From NCBI GenBank assembly GCA_016792845.1, contig JAEUKH010000029.1:496001-560000 (forward strand): a stretch of DNA of 64,000 nt, written 5' to 3'. The notes beneath the pieces are model-generated. The model ran no database searches. It was given only the letters and a program-made list of their open reading frames with translations, and was not told the DNA's origin. The position numbers were made by a program, and so were the translations under genes. Below, piece after piece: positions 24,917 through 55,176 of this stretch. The first letter of the stretch is position 1, and every line of letters begins with the position of its first letter. This DNA is from Myxococcales bacterium. GTDB taxonomy: Bacteria; Myxococcota_A; Polyangia; Polyangiales; Ga0077539.

Positions 24917-26008
24917 TCAGCCCACGGTGCGTTGATGGTTGAGGCGGTCGTAGTGCCGATACCCGAGGAGGTCGAGGGCGGTCTTCGGGGCGAGCGCGAT
25001 GTCGACCAGGGTCTTGAGGTCGTAGGTGCCCGCGAGCACCGGCGGGCTGTACGCGCGCACCGTCTCGGGGTTGCGAAACTCGGTGAACGGAAAGAGCGTG
25101 GCGTGCGGGTGCGCGTGCACAAAATGCGCGCACGAGAGCCGCGAATACCCAGGCGCCTTCGGCGCGGTGATCACATGCGGCGTCGCGAGGAAGGTGCCGC
25201 CGGTGACGATCTCGAGCTGCTGCCCCACCTGCGCGACGATGCAGCCCGCGGGCGCGGCGCCTCGCACTTTGCGCCCCGCAGGGTCGGCCGCCGTGGCCCG
25301 GGTGCGAAGGTAGAGCCCGCTCTCGGGGTCGGGAGGCGGGCAACGGGCGCCGCTCGGGTCGATGAACCGCCCGCCCGGCAAGAGCGTCAGGAGGTTGAAG
25401 TCGGTGTGCTCTTCACCCCAAAGGATGCCGCCGCCGACCTGCGCTTCATTGAGCGGAATGTACCGCAGCGCGCGGGTGATGTGAGGCCCGCCTTCGATGA
25501 GCCGCGTGAAGCGATCGGCTTCGAGCGAGAGCGCCACCGCCGCGCCCGTGAGCAGCGCCGAGCCCGCGCGGTGGAGCGCCGCGCCGAGGGCGAGGTAGGT
25601 CTCTTCAAAGCCCGCGATGTCGGTCGGCCAGACGTTCTCGGCGTAGATCTCGGGGTACTGCGCCTGGAGCTCGGCGTCGATCGCCGTGGGCGACGCGAAG
25701 TAGCATTCTTTGAAGTCGGGCTGGCCCCCGGCGGCGACGGCCTGCTCGGTGTTCGGCGGCGTCCACCCGCGTTGGTACCAGAGGTCGGGGCGCGCGAGGC
25801 GGCGCTTGTCAGCCTCGGCACGCGACGTCAACTGTGTAAACACGTCGTAGTACCGATCGAGCAAGGCGGGGTCGATGCCGTGGTTGCGCACATACACCAA
25901 ACCGAAGGCGCCGAAGCCCTCACGGATGGCCGCGGCCGCGCGGGCCCGGGCCTCGTCGTCACCACGCAGATCGTCAAGGTCAACGGTCGGAATCGAGAGA
26001 GCGCTCAT
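24917..26008 (-). CDS. 2-oxoglutarate/Fe(II)-dependent oxygenase, isopenicillin-N-synthase-like
   Basis: 363 residues from ATG 26008 (MSALSIPTVDLDDLRGD; ATGs at 26047 and 26023 give longer, less conserved openings). The DIOX_N segment opens with IPTVDLDDL and ends GFGAFGLVYVRNHGI. The double-stranded beta-helix core carries the Fe ligands H201-x-D203 (EEHTDFNLLTLL) and H278 (LATPHVITAP), and the 2OG-binding R-x-S is in GYSRLSCAHF. All are intact, so an active Fe/2OG dioxygenase is expected; IPNS itself lacks 2OG, so the substrate must be tested. Typical roles are hydroxylation or desaturation of small molecules. The nearby divergent gene encodes the glutaredoxin fusion, with about 100 bases between them. 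Confidence 0.86.
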   Translation of the reverse strand: MSALSIPTVDLDDLRGDDEARARAAAAIREGFGAFGLVYVRNHGIDPALLDRYYDVFTQLTSRAEADKRRLARPDLWYQRGWTPPNTEQAVAAGGQPDFKECYFASPTAIDAELQAQYPEIYAENVWPTDIAGFEETYLALGAALHRAGSALLTGAAVALSLEADRFTRLIEGGPHITRALRYIPLNEAQVGGGILWGEEHTDFNLLTLLPGGRFIDPSGARCPPPDPESGLYLRTRATAADPAGRKVRGAAPAGCIVAQVGQQLEIVTGGTFLATPHVITAPKAPGYSRLSCAHFVHAHPHATLFPFTEFRNPETVRAYSPPVLAGTYDLKTLVDIALAPKTALDLLGYRHYDRLNHQRTVG

Positions 26009-26107
26009 GTCGCCCGCGATCATGGCGCGCCGCCCCTCCGATGCCAAGGCTCTTGACGCGACGCTCCGTCAGTGGTCGACCACCGCTCTCCGCTGAAAGG
26101 GCTTGTC

Positions 26108-27034
26108 ATGGCACTCACCGAAGGTCTTCGCGCACACCTCGACGAACTCGTGGCCCGTCACCGGGTCGTACTTTTCATGAAAGGCACACGCTTCTCACCC
26201 TCGTGTGGCTTCTCGGCCAACGTCGTCAACGTGCTCGACGCCCTGCTCGCCGACTATCACACCGTCGACGTGCTCGCCGACACGGCGATCCGCGATGGCA
26301 TCAAAGAGTACGCCGACTGGCCCACCATCCCGCAGCTGTACGTCAAGGGTGAGTTCGTCGGCGGCGCCGACATCGTGCGCTCGCTCCACGAGAGCGGCGA
26401 GCTCGCGAGGCTCCTCGAGGTCAACCCCGCCGAGCGAAAGGCCCCCAGCATCACCCTCACCGAAGGCGCCGCCCGTGCCCTCTCGGAGGCCGCGGGTGAG
26501 GCCCAGGGCCTCGTGCTCAGGCTCGGCGTGTCAGGCAAATTCGCCTACGATCTCTTCTTCGGCGACGCCGAGGCGAACGACTTCGTGAGCGAGAGCCGGG
26601 GCCTCAAGGTGCACTGCGACCCCGCCAGCGCGCGGCGCGCCGAGGGCGTCACCATCGACTACGTGGTCGGCTCCCAAGGGGCGGGCTTTCGCATCGACAA
26701 CCCGAACGAGCCCGCGCCGGTCGCCCAACGCGCGCCGCAACAAATCGCCGCGATGCGTGCAGCCCATGAGCCCATGGCCTTCATCGACGTGCGCACCCCC
26801 GAAGAACGCGAGATCGCACACATCGAAGGCTCGCGGCTCCTCGACCCTGTGTTCGAGCACGAGCTGCTCGCCGCCGATCGCGCGCTGCCCTTGGTGTTCG
26901 TGTGCCACCACGGCGTGCGGAGCCTCGCCGCCGCCGAGCATTTCGCGAGCCTCGGGTTTCAGAAGGTCTACAACCTCCAAGGCGGCATCGACGCCTGGAG
27001 CGTGACCGTCGACCCGAGCGTGCCGCGCTATTGA
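26108..27034 (+). CDS. Monothiol glutaredoxin (CGFS) - HesB/IscA-like - rhodanese fusion
   Basis: 308 residues from ATG 26108 (AAAGGG RBS eight bases upstream). Three domains. (1) CGFS-type glutaredoxin, residues ~1-110: VVLFMKGTRFSPSCGFS with active C33, then DWPTIPQLYVKGEFVGGADIV, the motifs of Grx4/GrxD that hold a [2Fe-2S] cluster. (2) HesB/IscA-like fold, residues ~115-210: ITLTEGAARALSEAAGEAQGLVLRLGVSG ... LKVHC170DPASARRAEGVTIDYV ... GAGFRIDNPNEP; the C-terminal Cys-G-Cys of true A-type carriers is missing. (3) Rhodanese domain, residues ~215-308, with active C266 in VCHHGVRS. Likely functions in Fe-S cluster or sulfur handling with the bolA gene 26 bases downstream. The domain calls are firm; the combined function is inferred. 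Confidence 0.9.
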   Translation: MALTEGLRAHLDELVARHRVVLFMKGTRFSPSCGFSANVVNVLDALLADYHTVDVLADTAIRDGIKEYADWPTIPQLYVKGEFVGGADIVRSLHESGELARLLEVNPAERKAPSITLTEGAARALSEAAGEAQGLVLRLGVSGKFAYDLFFGDAEANDFVSESRGLKVHCDPASARRAEGVTIDYVVGSQGAGFRIDNPNEPAPVAQRAPQQIAAMRAAHEPMAFIDVRTPEEREIAHIEGSRLLDPVFEHELLAADRALPLVFVCHHGVRSLAAAEHFASLGFQKVYNLQGGIDAWSVTVDPSVPRY

Positions 27035-27060
27035 ATCAGCCCGCGGGCGGTGTAGAAGAG

Positions 27061-27312
27061 ATGGCTACGATGAACGATCCGGCAGAGATTCGGGCGGCGG
27101 TACGAGAGGCCATCTTGGGGCGCATCGCCGACGCAGAGGTGCGCGTCGAGGGCGGCGGGGGCCACTACACCATCGAGGTGGTGAGCCCGGTCTTCGCAGG
27201 CAAGGGCATGCTCGAGAGCCAGCGCCTCGTGCTCGGGGCCATCGCGCCGTTGATGAAGGGCGACCACGCCCCGGTGCACGCGGTCGACTCGCTCAAGACC
27301 CGCACGCCCTAG
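27061..27312 (+). CDS. bolA: BolA-family protein
   Basis: 83 residues from ATG 27061 (a longer in-frame opening at 26902 runs through the previous gene and is not credible). The BolA/IbaG class II fold is seen in MNDPAEIRAAVREAILGRIADAEVRVEGGGGHYTIEVVSPVFAGKGMLESQRLVLGAIAPLMKGD; the conserved region F-x-G-K/x2-S/QR-x-x-x is present (FAGKGMLESQRLVLGAI) and the His of class I members is in GGGHYTIEVVS. BolA proteins bind CGFS glutaredoxins through a shared [2Fe-2S] cluster; here the CGFS-glutaredoxin gene lies 26 bases upstream, the arrangement expected for partners. Small, cytoplasmic, likely a regulator of the Grx fusion. Confidence 0.92.
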   Translation: MATMNDPAEIRAAVREAILGRIADAEVRVEGGGGHYTIEVVSPVFAGKGMLESQRLVLGAIAPLMKGDHAPVHAVDSLKTRTP

Positions 27313-27322
27313 CGTCACACCC

Positions 27323-27961
27323 TCAGCGCCCGAGCCGGGTGAGAAATTCGTCGATGATGCCATAGGTGAGGCCCCAGATCGTGAGGCCCTCAAGGCGCCA
27401 ACGCGAGAGCACAAAGGGCACCCCGAGGGGCACACGCTTGTACGGTCGCCACCACCACAGCATGCGCGATTGCACGGGGCGAAGGGCTTCGAGCGCGACC
27501 CACCGCGCCTCGGCGACCTCGTCGGGGTGGAGCCGCAGCGGCGGGTCACCCTCGATGGCGAAGACCACAGGCGTGACCGCGAAATTGGCCCACCGGCCCT
27601 GGCTCGCCGGAGGGTGATCTGACAGCGTGCCGAGCCGCCGCGCGCCCACGGTGTCGAGGTCGAGCCCCACCTCTTCGAGGGTCTCGCGCATCGCCGTCGA
27701 TTCGATCGAGGCGTCGTCGGCGTCGACCTTGCCGCCCGGGAGCGCCGCGTCGCCCGACCAACGATCGCCGGCGCGCACCGCCCTGCGGATCACCAACATC
27801 TCGATGCCCCGCGGAGACTCTCGCAGCACCAAGGCCACCGCGGCGCGCCAGCGAACCCGCCCCCTGCGTCGCCACCGCGGCGCGCTGCCCTCCAGTCGCA
27901 CGGCCACGGTCTCGATCGAACGGAGAGGCTCGGTCTGCGCCTGCGCGCTTCGGGTGAACAC
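27323..27961 (-). CDS. Nudix hydrolase, CoA-pyrophosphatase (NUDT7/YeaB) type
   Basis: 212 residues. The Nudix box is GGKVDADDASIESTAMRETLEEVGL, with the RE..EE.G metal site intact. It is preceded by AAVALVLRESPRGIEMLVIRRAV and DAALPGG, and followed by LGTLSDHPPASQGRWANFAVTPVVFAIEG, the pattern of CoA/diphospho-CoA hydrolases. Hydrolysis of the CoA pyrophosphate bond to 3',5'-ADP and phosphopantetheine is the known reaction in this group; substrate is inferred from similarity only. The N-terminus (MFTRSAQAQTEPLRSIETVAVRLEG) may be shorter than annotated. It ends ten bases from the convergent bolA stop. Divergent to the winged-helix gene. Confidence 0.85.
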   Translation of the reverse strand: MFTRSAQAQTEPLRSIETVAVRLEGSAPRWRRRGRVRWRAAVALVLRESPRGIEMLVIRRAVRAGDRWSGDAALPGGKVDADDASIESTAMRETLEEVGLDLDTVGARRLGTLSDHPPASQGRWANFAVTPVVFAIEGDPPLRLHPDEVAEARWVALEALRPVQSRMLWWWRPYKRVPLGVPFVLSRWRLEGLTIWGLTYGIIDEFLTRLGR

Positions 27962-28041
27962 AGCGGGTCTGCGACGCTAGCACAGCGCGCCGACGACGAC
28001 TGGCGACCCCGAGTGATTTCGGTGCACCCTCGGCCCCGGCA

Positions 28042-29283
28042 ATGCTGTCTCTCAGTCGCGACGAGGCTCGGCGATTTCTGGTCTTGCGGCACCACCTGGC
28101 GCCCGCGCGAGCTTTGCCCGGGCGGGCCCTCGCGGCGCGCGACCTTGTGCGCGGGTGGGGCGCGCTTCAGTTCGACCCGCTTGAGGTGCCGGGGGCCCGA
28201 AACCACGACTTGGTGATGCACGCGCGGGTGGCCGACTACGCCCGCGCCGACACCGAAGCGTGGCTCTACGCGCCCCAAGCGTCGCGGTGTCTCGTCGAGG
28301 TCTACAACAAGTCGCTCAACATCGTCCCGCTTGAAGACCTCGCGGCGCACCGCTTCGCGTGGGAGCGCGCCGAAGCCCGACATCGCAACGCGCTCTTCCG
28401 CACCCATCGCCGCGAAGTCGACGCGGTGCTCGCGCGGCTCCGCGACGAGGGCCCCACCGCGACGCGGGCCCTCAGCCGCGACCACCAGCGCGCCATCGAT
28501 TGGTACTGGGCGCCCACCTCGACGGGTCGCGCCGTGCTCGAAGCCCTCTTCGAGACCGGCCAGGTCGCCATCATGCGACGCGAGGGCAACGCCCGCATTT
28601 ACGACCTCACCGAGCGCTGCATCGCGCCCCACTACCTCGCCCCACGCCTGCCGCGCGACGCGTGCATCGCGCAGCGCCTCCTCACGCGGCACCGCAGCAT
28701 GGGCCTGCTCGCGCGCACCGCCAACACCGAGGTCTTCGTCGCGCTCGGCGACGCCCAAGAGCGCGAAGCGGCACGCCGCGCGCTGTGCGAAGCGGGCGCC
28801 CTCATCGAGGTGCGCGTCGAGGGGCACCGCGACCCGAGGCACATCGTCGCCGCTAATCGGCCGCTCCTCGAAGCGTGCACCGCGCGGCTCGATCGAGCCC
28901 AAGAGACGGTCAGCTTCCTCGCGCCGCTCGACCCGCTCTTATGGGATCGCCGCCTCGTCGAGAGCCTCTTTGACTTCAGGTATCGCTGGGAGGTCTACAC
29001 CGCCGAAGAGAAACGCGAGCATGGGTACTATGTGCTCCCGGTGCTCTTCGGCGATCGCATCGTGGGGCGCATCGAGCCCGTCTACGATCGCCGCGCGCAG
29101 CACCTCACGGTGAAGCTCTTGCGCTTCGTCGACGGCTTCGCGCCCACCGACCAGGCGCACTTTCTCGCCGCCTTCACCGACGCCCTCGCCGACTACGCGC
29201 GCTTCGTCAACGCCCGCGAGGTCACCCTCGGACGCACGGTCTTCGAACGCGCGGTGAAGAAGCAACTCAAGCTGAAACGCTAG
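28042..29283 (+). CDS. Winged-helix DNA-binding protein of the YcaQ (AlkX/AlkZ interstrand-crosslink glycosylase) family
   Basis: 413 residues. HTH_42/YcaQ fold: opening LSLSRDEARRFLVLRHHL, then the characteristic catalytic-loop region ALQFDPLEVPGARNHDL in which Q43-F-D45 is of the Q-phi-D type reported for AlkZ-like members (Q-phi-Q in E. coli YcaQ). Other family landmarks are YNKSLNIVPLEDLAAHR, LYWEP-like RAIDWYWAPTSTGRAVLEALFETGQVAIMRREG and the late VLPVLFGDRIVGRIEPVYDRRAQHL. Members remove alkylated bases, including interstrand crosslinks, and some protect producers of genotoxic natural products. No biosynthetic cluster is visible in the window. It shares its stop with the convergent gene's stop across a CGCTAGCG palindrome. 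Confidence 0.85.
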   Translation: MLSLSRDEARRFLVLRHHLAPARALPGRALAARDLVRGWGALQFDPLEVPGARNHDLVMHARVADYARADTEAWLYAPQASRCLVEVYNKSLNIVPLEDLAAHRFAWERAEARHRNALFRTHRREVDAVLARLRDEGPTATRALSRDHQRAIDWYWAPTSTGRAVLEALFETGQVAIMRREGNARIYDLTERCIAPHYLAPRLPRDACIAQRLLTRHRSMGLLARTANTEVFVALGDAQEREAARRALCEAGALIEVRVEGHRDPRHIVAANRPLLEACTARLDRAQETVSFLAPLDPLLWDRRLVESLFDFRYRWEVYTAEEKREHGYYVLPVLFGDRIVGRIEPVYDRRAQHLTVKLLRFVDGFAPTDQAHFLAAFTDALADYARFVNAREVTLGRTVFERAVKKQLKLKR

Positions 29284-29648
29284 CGGCGTCTTCGCTGCGA
29301 GATCACCATGCCGAGGCCCACGCTCAGGCCCAACATCAGCGTGGCCATCGACGCTGCGCAGCTCCCGCCGCCGCCCCCGTCGTTCGCGCCGTAACGCTGG
29401 CGGTCGTAGTCGTATCGGCTGCCGTACCCCGTGTTCTTCGTGGGGAAGATCTTCGTCCGCGCGGGGCGCGACGGCGCGCTCGATGCGCCCGAACCCCACG
29501 CGCTGCCGCCGAAGCTCCCGCCGGTGTGCTGCGCCGAGAGCGCCGAGGCGTACACAAACATCGACAAAACAAGCGCAAACAGCGCGGTGCCGATACGCCC
29601 TGGGGGTGCCCCCCGATGCCTCCGTTGAGCCCCGCCGGTGTGCGCCAC
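29280..29648 (-). CDS. Small exported membrane-anchored protein with GGSFGGS motif
   Basis: 122 residues from GTG 29648. After a basic N-terminus a hydrophobic signal (IGTALFALVLSMFVYASALSAQ) is followed by HTGGSFGGSAWGSG, a Gly/Ser segment that also precedes DUF1517-type proteins; then a Tyr/Asp/Arg stretch (TGYGSRYDYDRQRYG), Gly5 and a C-terminal membrane helix (ASMATLMLGLSVGLGMVISQ) ending in four Arg. Predicted to insert with an N-out, C-in orientation. Functionally unknown. Its stop overlaps the stop of the convergent YcaQ-family gene by three of four bases. A hairpin with a U-run lies 43 bases before its start (see terminator entry). Confidence 0.6.
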   Translation of the reverse strand: MAHTGGAQRRHRGAPPGRIGTALFALVLSMFVYASALSAQHTGGSFGGSAWGSGASSAPSRPARTKIFPTKNTGYGSRYDYDRQRYGANDGGGGGSCAASMATLMLGLSVGLGMVISQRRRR

Positions 29649-29690
29649 GGCGAGACTCTACACAGCCCCCCTTGAGGGTCAACGGAAGGC

Positions 29691-29719
29691 AAAAAAACCG
29701 GGCAGAGCTCCGCCCGTTC
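29691..29719 (-). terminator. Rho-independent terminator-like hairpin with U7, minus strand
   Basis: Read on the minus strand: AACGGGC-GGAGCTCT-GCCCGG followed by seven T. The stem CGGGC...GCCCG has one internal mismatch around GAGCTC. No minus-strand gene ends here; the nearest minus start (29648) is 43 bases downstream. Either a leader attenuator for that gene or the end of an unannotated small transcript arising in 29720-30030. Confidence 0.5.
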
Positions 29720-29931
29720 TGATCGCGCGCAGGCTCCGAGCGGCTCGAACACCCGATCGACCCCGCAACGGTTGCACGCACCCCGCCAGAGACCCCCGAA
29801 CCCACCCCGGCCCCGCAGCCCCCCCGGCCCCCAAGACCATGGGAGCTCAGGGTCAAACTGTCACAAACTCGCTTGCATCGCCGCAGACCGCGAAAGTGCA
29901 CCCAGGCCAACCATGATTCTCACACTTCAGG

Positions 29932-29953
29932 GGTGCGGCGTAGGGCCCGCACC
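29932..29953 (+). promoter_or_regulatory. Hairpin in the leader region of the giant gene
   Basis: GGTGCGG (29932-29938) and CCGCACC (29947-29953) form a perfect 7-bp stem with an 8-base loop, about 105 bases before the ATG. Could be a regulator-binding inverted repeat or an RNA structure. Confidence 0.35.
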
Positions 29954-30033
29954 GCAAGATGTATCGAGCGGATCGCGCTGTTTTCATAGCGGTTTCTGCA
30001 CGGCAGTTAGTGTGAGACTGGCGAAAGTGCGGG

Positions 30034-30039
30034 TATAGT
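30034..30039 (+). promoter_or_regulatory. Candidate -10 element for the giant gene
   Basis: TATAGT stands out in GC-rich DNA 20 bases before ATG 30059. No TTGACA-like box lies at 16-18 bases upstream, so an extended or alternative-sigma promoter would be needed. The implied leader is about 13 bases and holds only the ribosome binding site. Confidence 0.3.
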
Positions 30040-30058
30040 GGAGACCAAGAGGAGCGTC

Positions 30059-52627
<22,569 letters not shown>

Positions 52628-52689
52628 GCCGTCGGCGCTGGACTTTTCAGAGGGATCGCCGTCAAGATTCGATCAAAGGGTTCTGACCA

Positions 52690-54156
52690 ATGACCTCTCG
52701 CTTCTCTCTTCGCACTTCGATTCTGGCTGGCCTCGCGAGCGCCCTCTGGCTCGCGGGGTGCGGCGATGACAACCGCGCCAATGTGCTCCGAACAGACGTT
52801 CAATCGGGGCCCGAAGACGCCACGGGTGACGCGCCTGACGTGGTCGACGTCGCGCGGTCTGATGGCGCCGCCGACGGTGCGGCGGTCGACGCGGGCCCGG
52901 TCGACGTCGCGATGGCGGGCGACATGGGCGTCGTGCCCGCCGACGTTGTCGACAGCGGTACGTCGGTCGATTCGGGCGTCTCGAATGACCAAGGTGCCAC
53001 CGTTGATACCGGCAACTCGATTGATTCGGGTGTCTCGACCGACCGCGGCAACCCGGTCGATACGGGCAACGGGGTTGATTCAGGGGTTGTAACCGACCGC
53101 GGCAACCCGGTTGATACGGGCAACGCAATCGATACGGGCATTGTGATCGACACGGGTGTTCTGACTGACCGCGGCAACACGGTCGATACGGGCAACGTGA
53201 TCGACACCGGGGTCGTGACCGACCGCGGCAACCCTGTCGATACGGGCAATGGGCCCGTCGATACGGGCAATGGGCCCGTCGACACGGGCAACGGCGGGAT
53301 GGACGCCGGCCTCGGGATGGACGCCGGGCCGATGTGCGATTCGGTTCAGCTCTTCTGCAGTGGGGCGTGTGTCGACCCGCGCATCAGCACGGCCCACTGC
53401 GGCGGGTGCGGGCGCGCGTGCCCGTCGGGGGTGAGCTGCTTCAACGGGGTGTGCCAGATTCCGCCTGATTCGGGCAACCCGGTGACTGACACGGGCAACA
53501 CCGGGTGCCAATCGGGTGAGACGCGCTGCTCGGGCGTGTGCGTTGACCTCGGCTTCAGCGACGCTCACTGCGGCACTTGCGGCAACGCGTGCGGGGCTGG
53601 CTCATCGTGCAACGGCGGTCAATGCACCTGCAATGCGGGTTACAACCGCTGCGGCAACCGCTGCGTGTTGCTTAATTCTGACACCAGCAACTGCGGCGCG
53701 TGCGGCATCGCCTGCACCAACGGGCGCTCGTGCCTCGGCGGTCAGTGCATCCTTGTCAGCTGCACGGGCGGCCTCACCCGGTGCGGCGACAGCTGCGTCA
53801 ACACCAGCAGCGACCCGAACAACTGTGGGGTCTGCACCTCGGTGTGCCCGAGCGGCGGCCAATGCAACAGCGGGGTCTGCGGGTGCCCGAGCAACACCGT
53901 CGAGTGCGGCCTGGCGTGCGCCAACTTTCAGACCGATCGCAACCATTGTGGCGAGTGCTTCTATGCTTGCAACAACACGCAGACTTGTCAGGCGGGGCGC
54001 TGCTTCCCGCCGCTGATCTGCCCGACGGGGCAGACCAACTGCCGTGAACAGTGTGTAGATCTCCAGACCGACCCGAACAACTGTTCGCGTTGCGGCAACG
54101 TCTGCAACAGCGTGGGCGGCGGCGCTGGCATCTGTCGTGCGGGGCGTTGTCAGTAA
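52690..54156 (+). CDS. Lipoprotein with DTGN/TDRG linker repeats and Stig1-like Cys modules (488 residues)
   Basis: Signal MTSRFSLRTSILAGLASALWLAGC with lipobox LAGC. Residues ~25-215 are an acidic, low-complexity linker dominated by V-D-T-G-N, I-D-S-G-V and T-D-R-G-N-P units. From ~218 on there are about seven Stig1-like modules of the form C..G.C.......CG.CG..C..g..C..G.C, for example GACVDPRISTAHCGGCGRAC, GVCVDLGFSDAHCGTCGNAC and QCVDLQTDPNNCSRCGNVC. It starts 62 bases after the giant gene and 27 bases before the next lipoprotein gene. Residues ~215-488 are clearly paralogous to the downstream protein (CTSVCP[ST]GG, CG[LT][AT]CAN, HCG[EA]CFYACN[ND][TN]Q all shared in order). Predicted outer-membrane protein; function unknown. 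Confidence 0.8.
   Translation: MTSRFSLRTSILAGLASALWLAGCGDDNRANVLRTDVQSGPEDATGDAPDVVDVARSDGAADGAAVDAGPVDVAMAGDMGVVPADVVDSGTSVDSGVSNDQGATVDTGNSIDSGVSTDRGNPVDTGNGVDSGVVTDRGNPVDTGNAIDTGIVIDTGVLTDRGNTVDTGNVIDTGVVTDRGNPVDTGNGPVDTGNGPVDTGNGGMDAGLGMDAGPMCDSVQLFCSGACVDPRISTAHCGGCGRACPSGVSCFNGVCQIPPDSGNPVTDTGNTGCQSGETRCSGVCVDLGFSDAHCGTCGNACGAGSSCNGGQCTCNAGYNRCGNRCVLLNSDTSNCGACGIACTNGRSCLGGQCILVSCTGGLTRCGDSCVNTSSDPNNCGVCTSVCPSGGQCNSGVCGCPSNTVECGLACANFQTDRNHCGECFYACNNTQTCQAGRCFPPLICPTGQTNCREQCVDLQTDPNNCSRCGNVCNSVGGGAGICRAGRCQ
52955..53295 (+). repeat. In-frame degenerate tandem repeats encoding DTGN / TDRGNP units
   Basis: Short repeats (12-48 bases) of gatacgggcaac and gaccgcggcaacccggtc make up the linker; three almost identical 21-base copies of gtcgatacgggcaatgggccc lie at 53238-53298. 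Length can change without loss of frame. Confidence 0.7.
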
Positions 54157-54183
54157 TGACGGCCTCCAACTGAGGAGCTTTCG

Positions 54184-55080
54184 GTGAAGACCTGGCCTGC
54201 GCTTCGAACACAACTCATGCTGGGGTTTTGGGGCCTCGGCGCGCTCGTGACTTCGTGTCAAGACGCGTCGCTGACGCCTCGCCCTGCGGCGACGGCCAGT
54301 GCTTCGAGCGCCGTGCGCGCAGCCGACGCGGGGCCCGCGCGGCCGACGGTGCGGTGTGACGCTCCGCTCTCGCCGTGCGGCGACCGCTGTGTGCTCTTGA
54401 GCTTTGATCAGAGCAATTGCGGCGCGTGCGGGCATCGGTGCCCCGAGGGGGCCGATTGTGCCAACGGCCAATGTCGCTGCAACCCCGGGTATACGCTCAC
54501 CTGCGAGGGGCGTTGCACCAACCCCATGGCCGACAACAACCACTGCGGCGCGTGCGGCCAGCGGTGTGTGCGCGGGCAGATTTGCAGCGGCGGGCGCTGC
54601 CTCGCCATCACCTGCCCTGAGGGGCAGACCAAATGCGGCAACATCTGCGCTGACCTTCAAACCGACACCGAAAACTGCGGGATCTGCACCTCGGTGTGCC
54701 CCACCGGGGGGAGCTGCGTCGCGGGGCATTGCCAGTGCCCGACGGGGAGCAACGTCTGCGGGCTCACCTGCGCCAACCTTGAAGACAACCACGATCACTG
54801 CGGCGCGTGCTTCTATGCGTGCAATGACAATCAACAGTGCGTCAACGGGCACTGCACCCCCGAGGTGCGCTGCGAGGCGGGGCTCACGATGTGCCGCGAG
54901 CGCTGCGTGAACACGCAGAGCGACGCCGAGAACTGCGGCGGCTGCGGGCGCCGGTGCACCATCCGCGGGGGCTTCGTCGGGCAGTGCGTGGCGGGCGAGT
55001 GCCGCGACGCGGGGCCGGGCGCGCCGGTGCCGATGTCGGGGGGCAATGGCCCTGGGCTGAGGCCGGGCGCCATGCGCTGA
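54184..55080 (+). CDS. Stig1-like Cys-module lipoprotein (298 residues), paralogue of the preceding gene
   Basis: GTG 54184, with GAGGAG about eight bases upstream. Signal MKTWPALRTQLMLGFWGLGALVTSC has a lipobox (VTSC) with Cys25. The acidic linker of the neighbour is replaced by a short Ala/Ser/Pro stretch (~30 residues). Six Stig1-like modules follow (CGDRCVLLSFDQSNCGACGHRC, GRCTNPMADNNHCGACGQRC and so on), then a Pro/Gly-rich tail (GAPVPMSGGNGPGLRPG). Corresponding modules in the two proteins occur in the same order, so one arose from the other. The terminator 28 bases after its stop closes the three-gene lipoprotein cluster. Confidence 0.8.
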   Translation: MKTWPALRTQLMLGFWGLGALVTSCQDASLTPRPAATASASSAVRAADAGPARPTVRCDAPLSPCGDRCVLLSFDQSNCGACGHRCPEGADCANGQCRCNPGYTLTCEGRCTNPMADNNHCGACGQRCVRGQICSGGRCLAITCPEGQTKCGNICADLQTDTENCGICTSVCPTGGSCVAGHCQCPTGSNVCGLTCANLEDNHDHCGACFYACNDNQQCVNGHCTPEVRCEAGLTMCRERCVNTQSDAENCGGCGRRCTIRGGFVGQCVAGECRDAGPGAPVPMSGGNGPGLRPGAMR

Positions 55081-55107
55081 GGCGCGCGCGGTAGCGCTTC
55101 GTGAGAG

Positions 55108-55140
55108 GCCGGCACGCTGTGAAGGGTGTCGGCTTTTCTC
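55108..55140 (+). terminator. Rho-independent terminator after the lipoprotein cluster
   Basis: GCCGGCAC (55108-55115), 10-base loop, GTGTCGGC (55126-55133) form an 8-bp stem with one G-U pair, followed by TTTTCTC. It lies 28 bases after the 54184 gene stop and 37 bases before the next start. Confidence 0.7.
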
Positions 55141-55176
55141 GTTGGGCCGGAGACGATGTGGTAACACCTCGGGGCG

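Larger units (their letters stand above)
29649..30058. other. Gene-free 410-base region upstream of the giant lipoprotein gene
   Basis: No coding frame fits. Its left part is C-rich (ccccc tracts around 29665 and 29810-29830). It contains a minus-strand hairpin with U-run (29691-29719), a plus-strand hairpin GGTGCGG-N8-CCGCACC (29932-29953), and at the right end a TATAGT box (30034-30039) before the giant-gene ribosome binding site. The natural place for control elements of the giant gene. Confidence 0.6.

Noticed and set aside
30038..30058. GTG 30038 as start of the giant gene
   Set aside because: It would put the Shine-Dalgarno-like AAGAGGAG inside the coding region and adds charged residues before the signal; ATG 30059 fits better.
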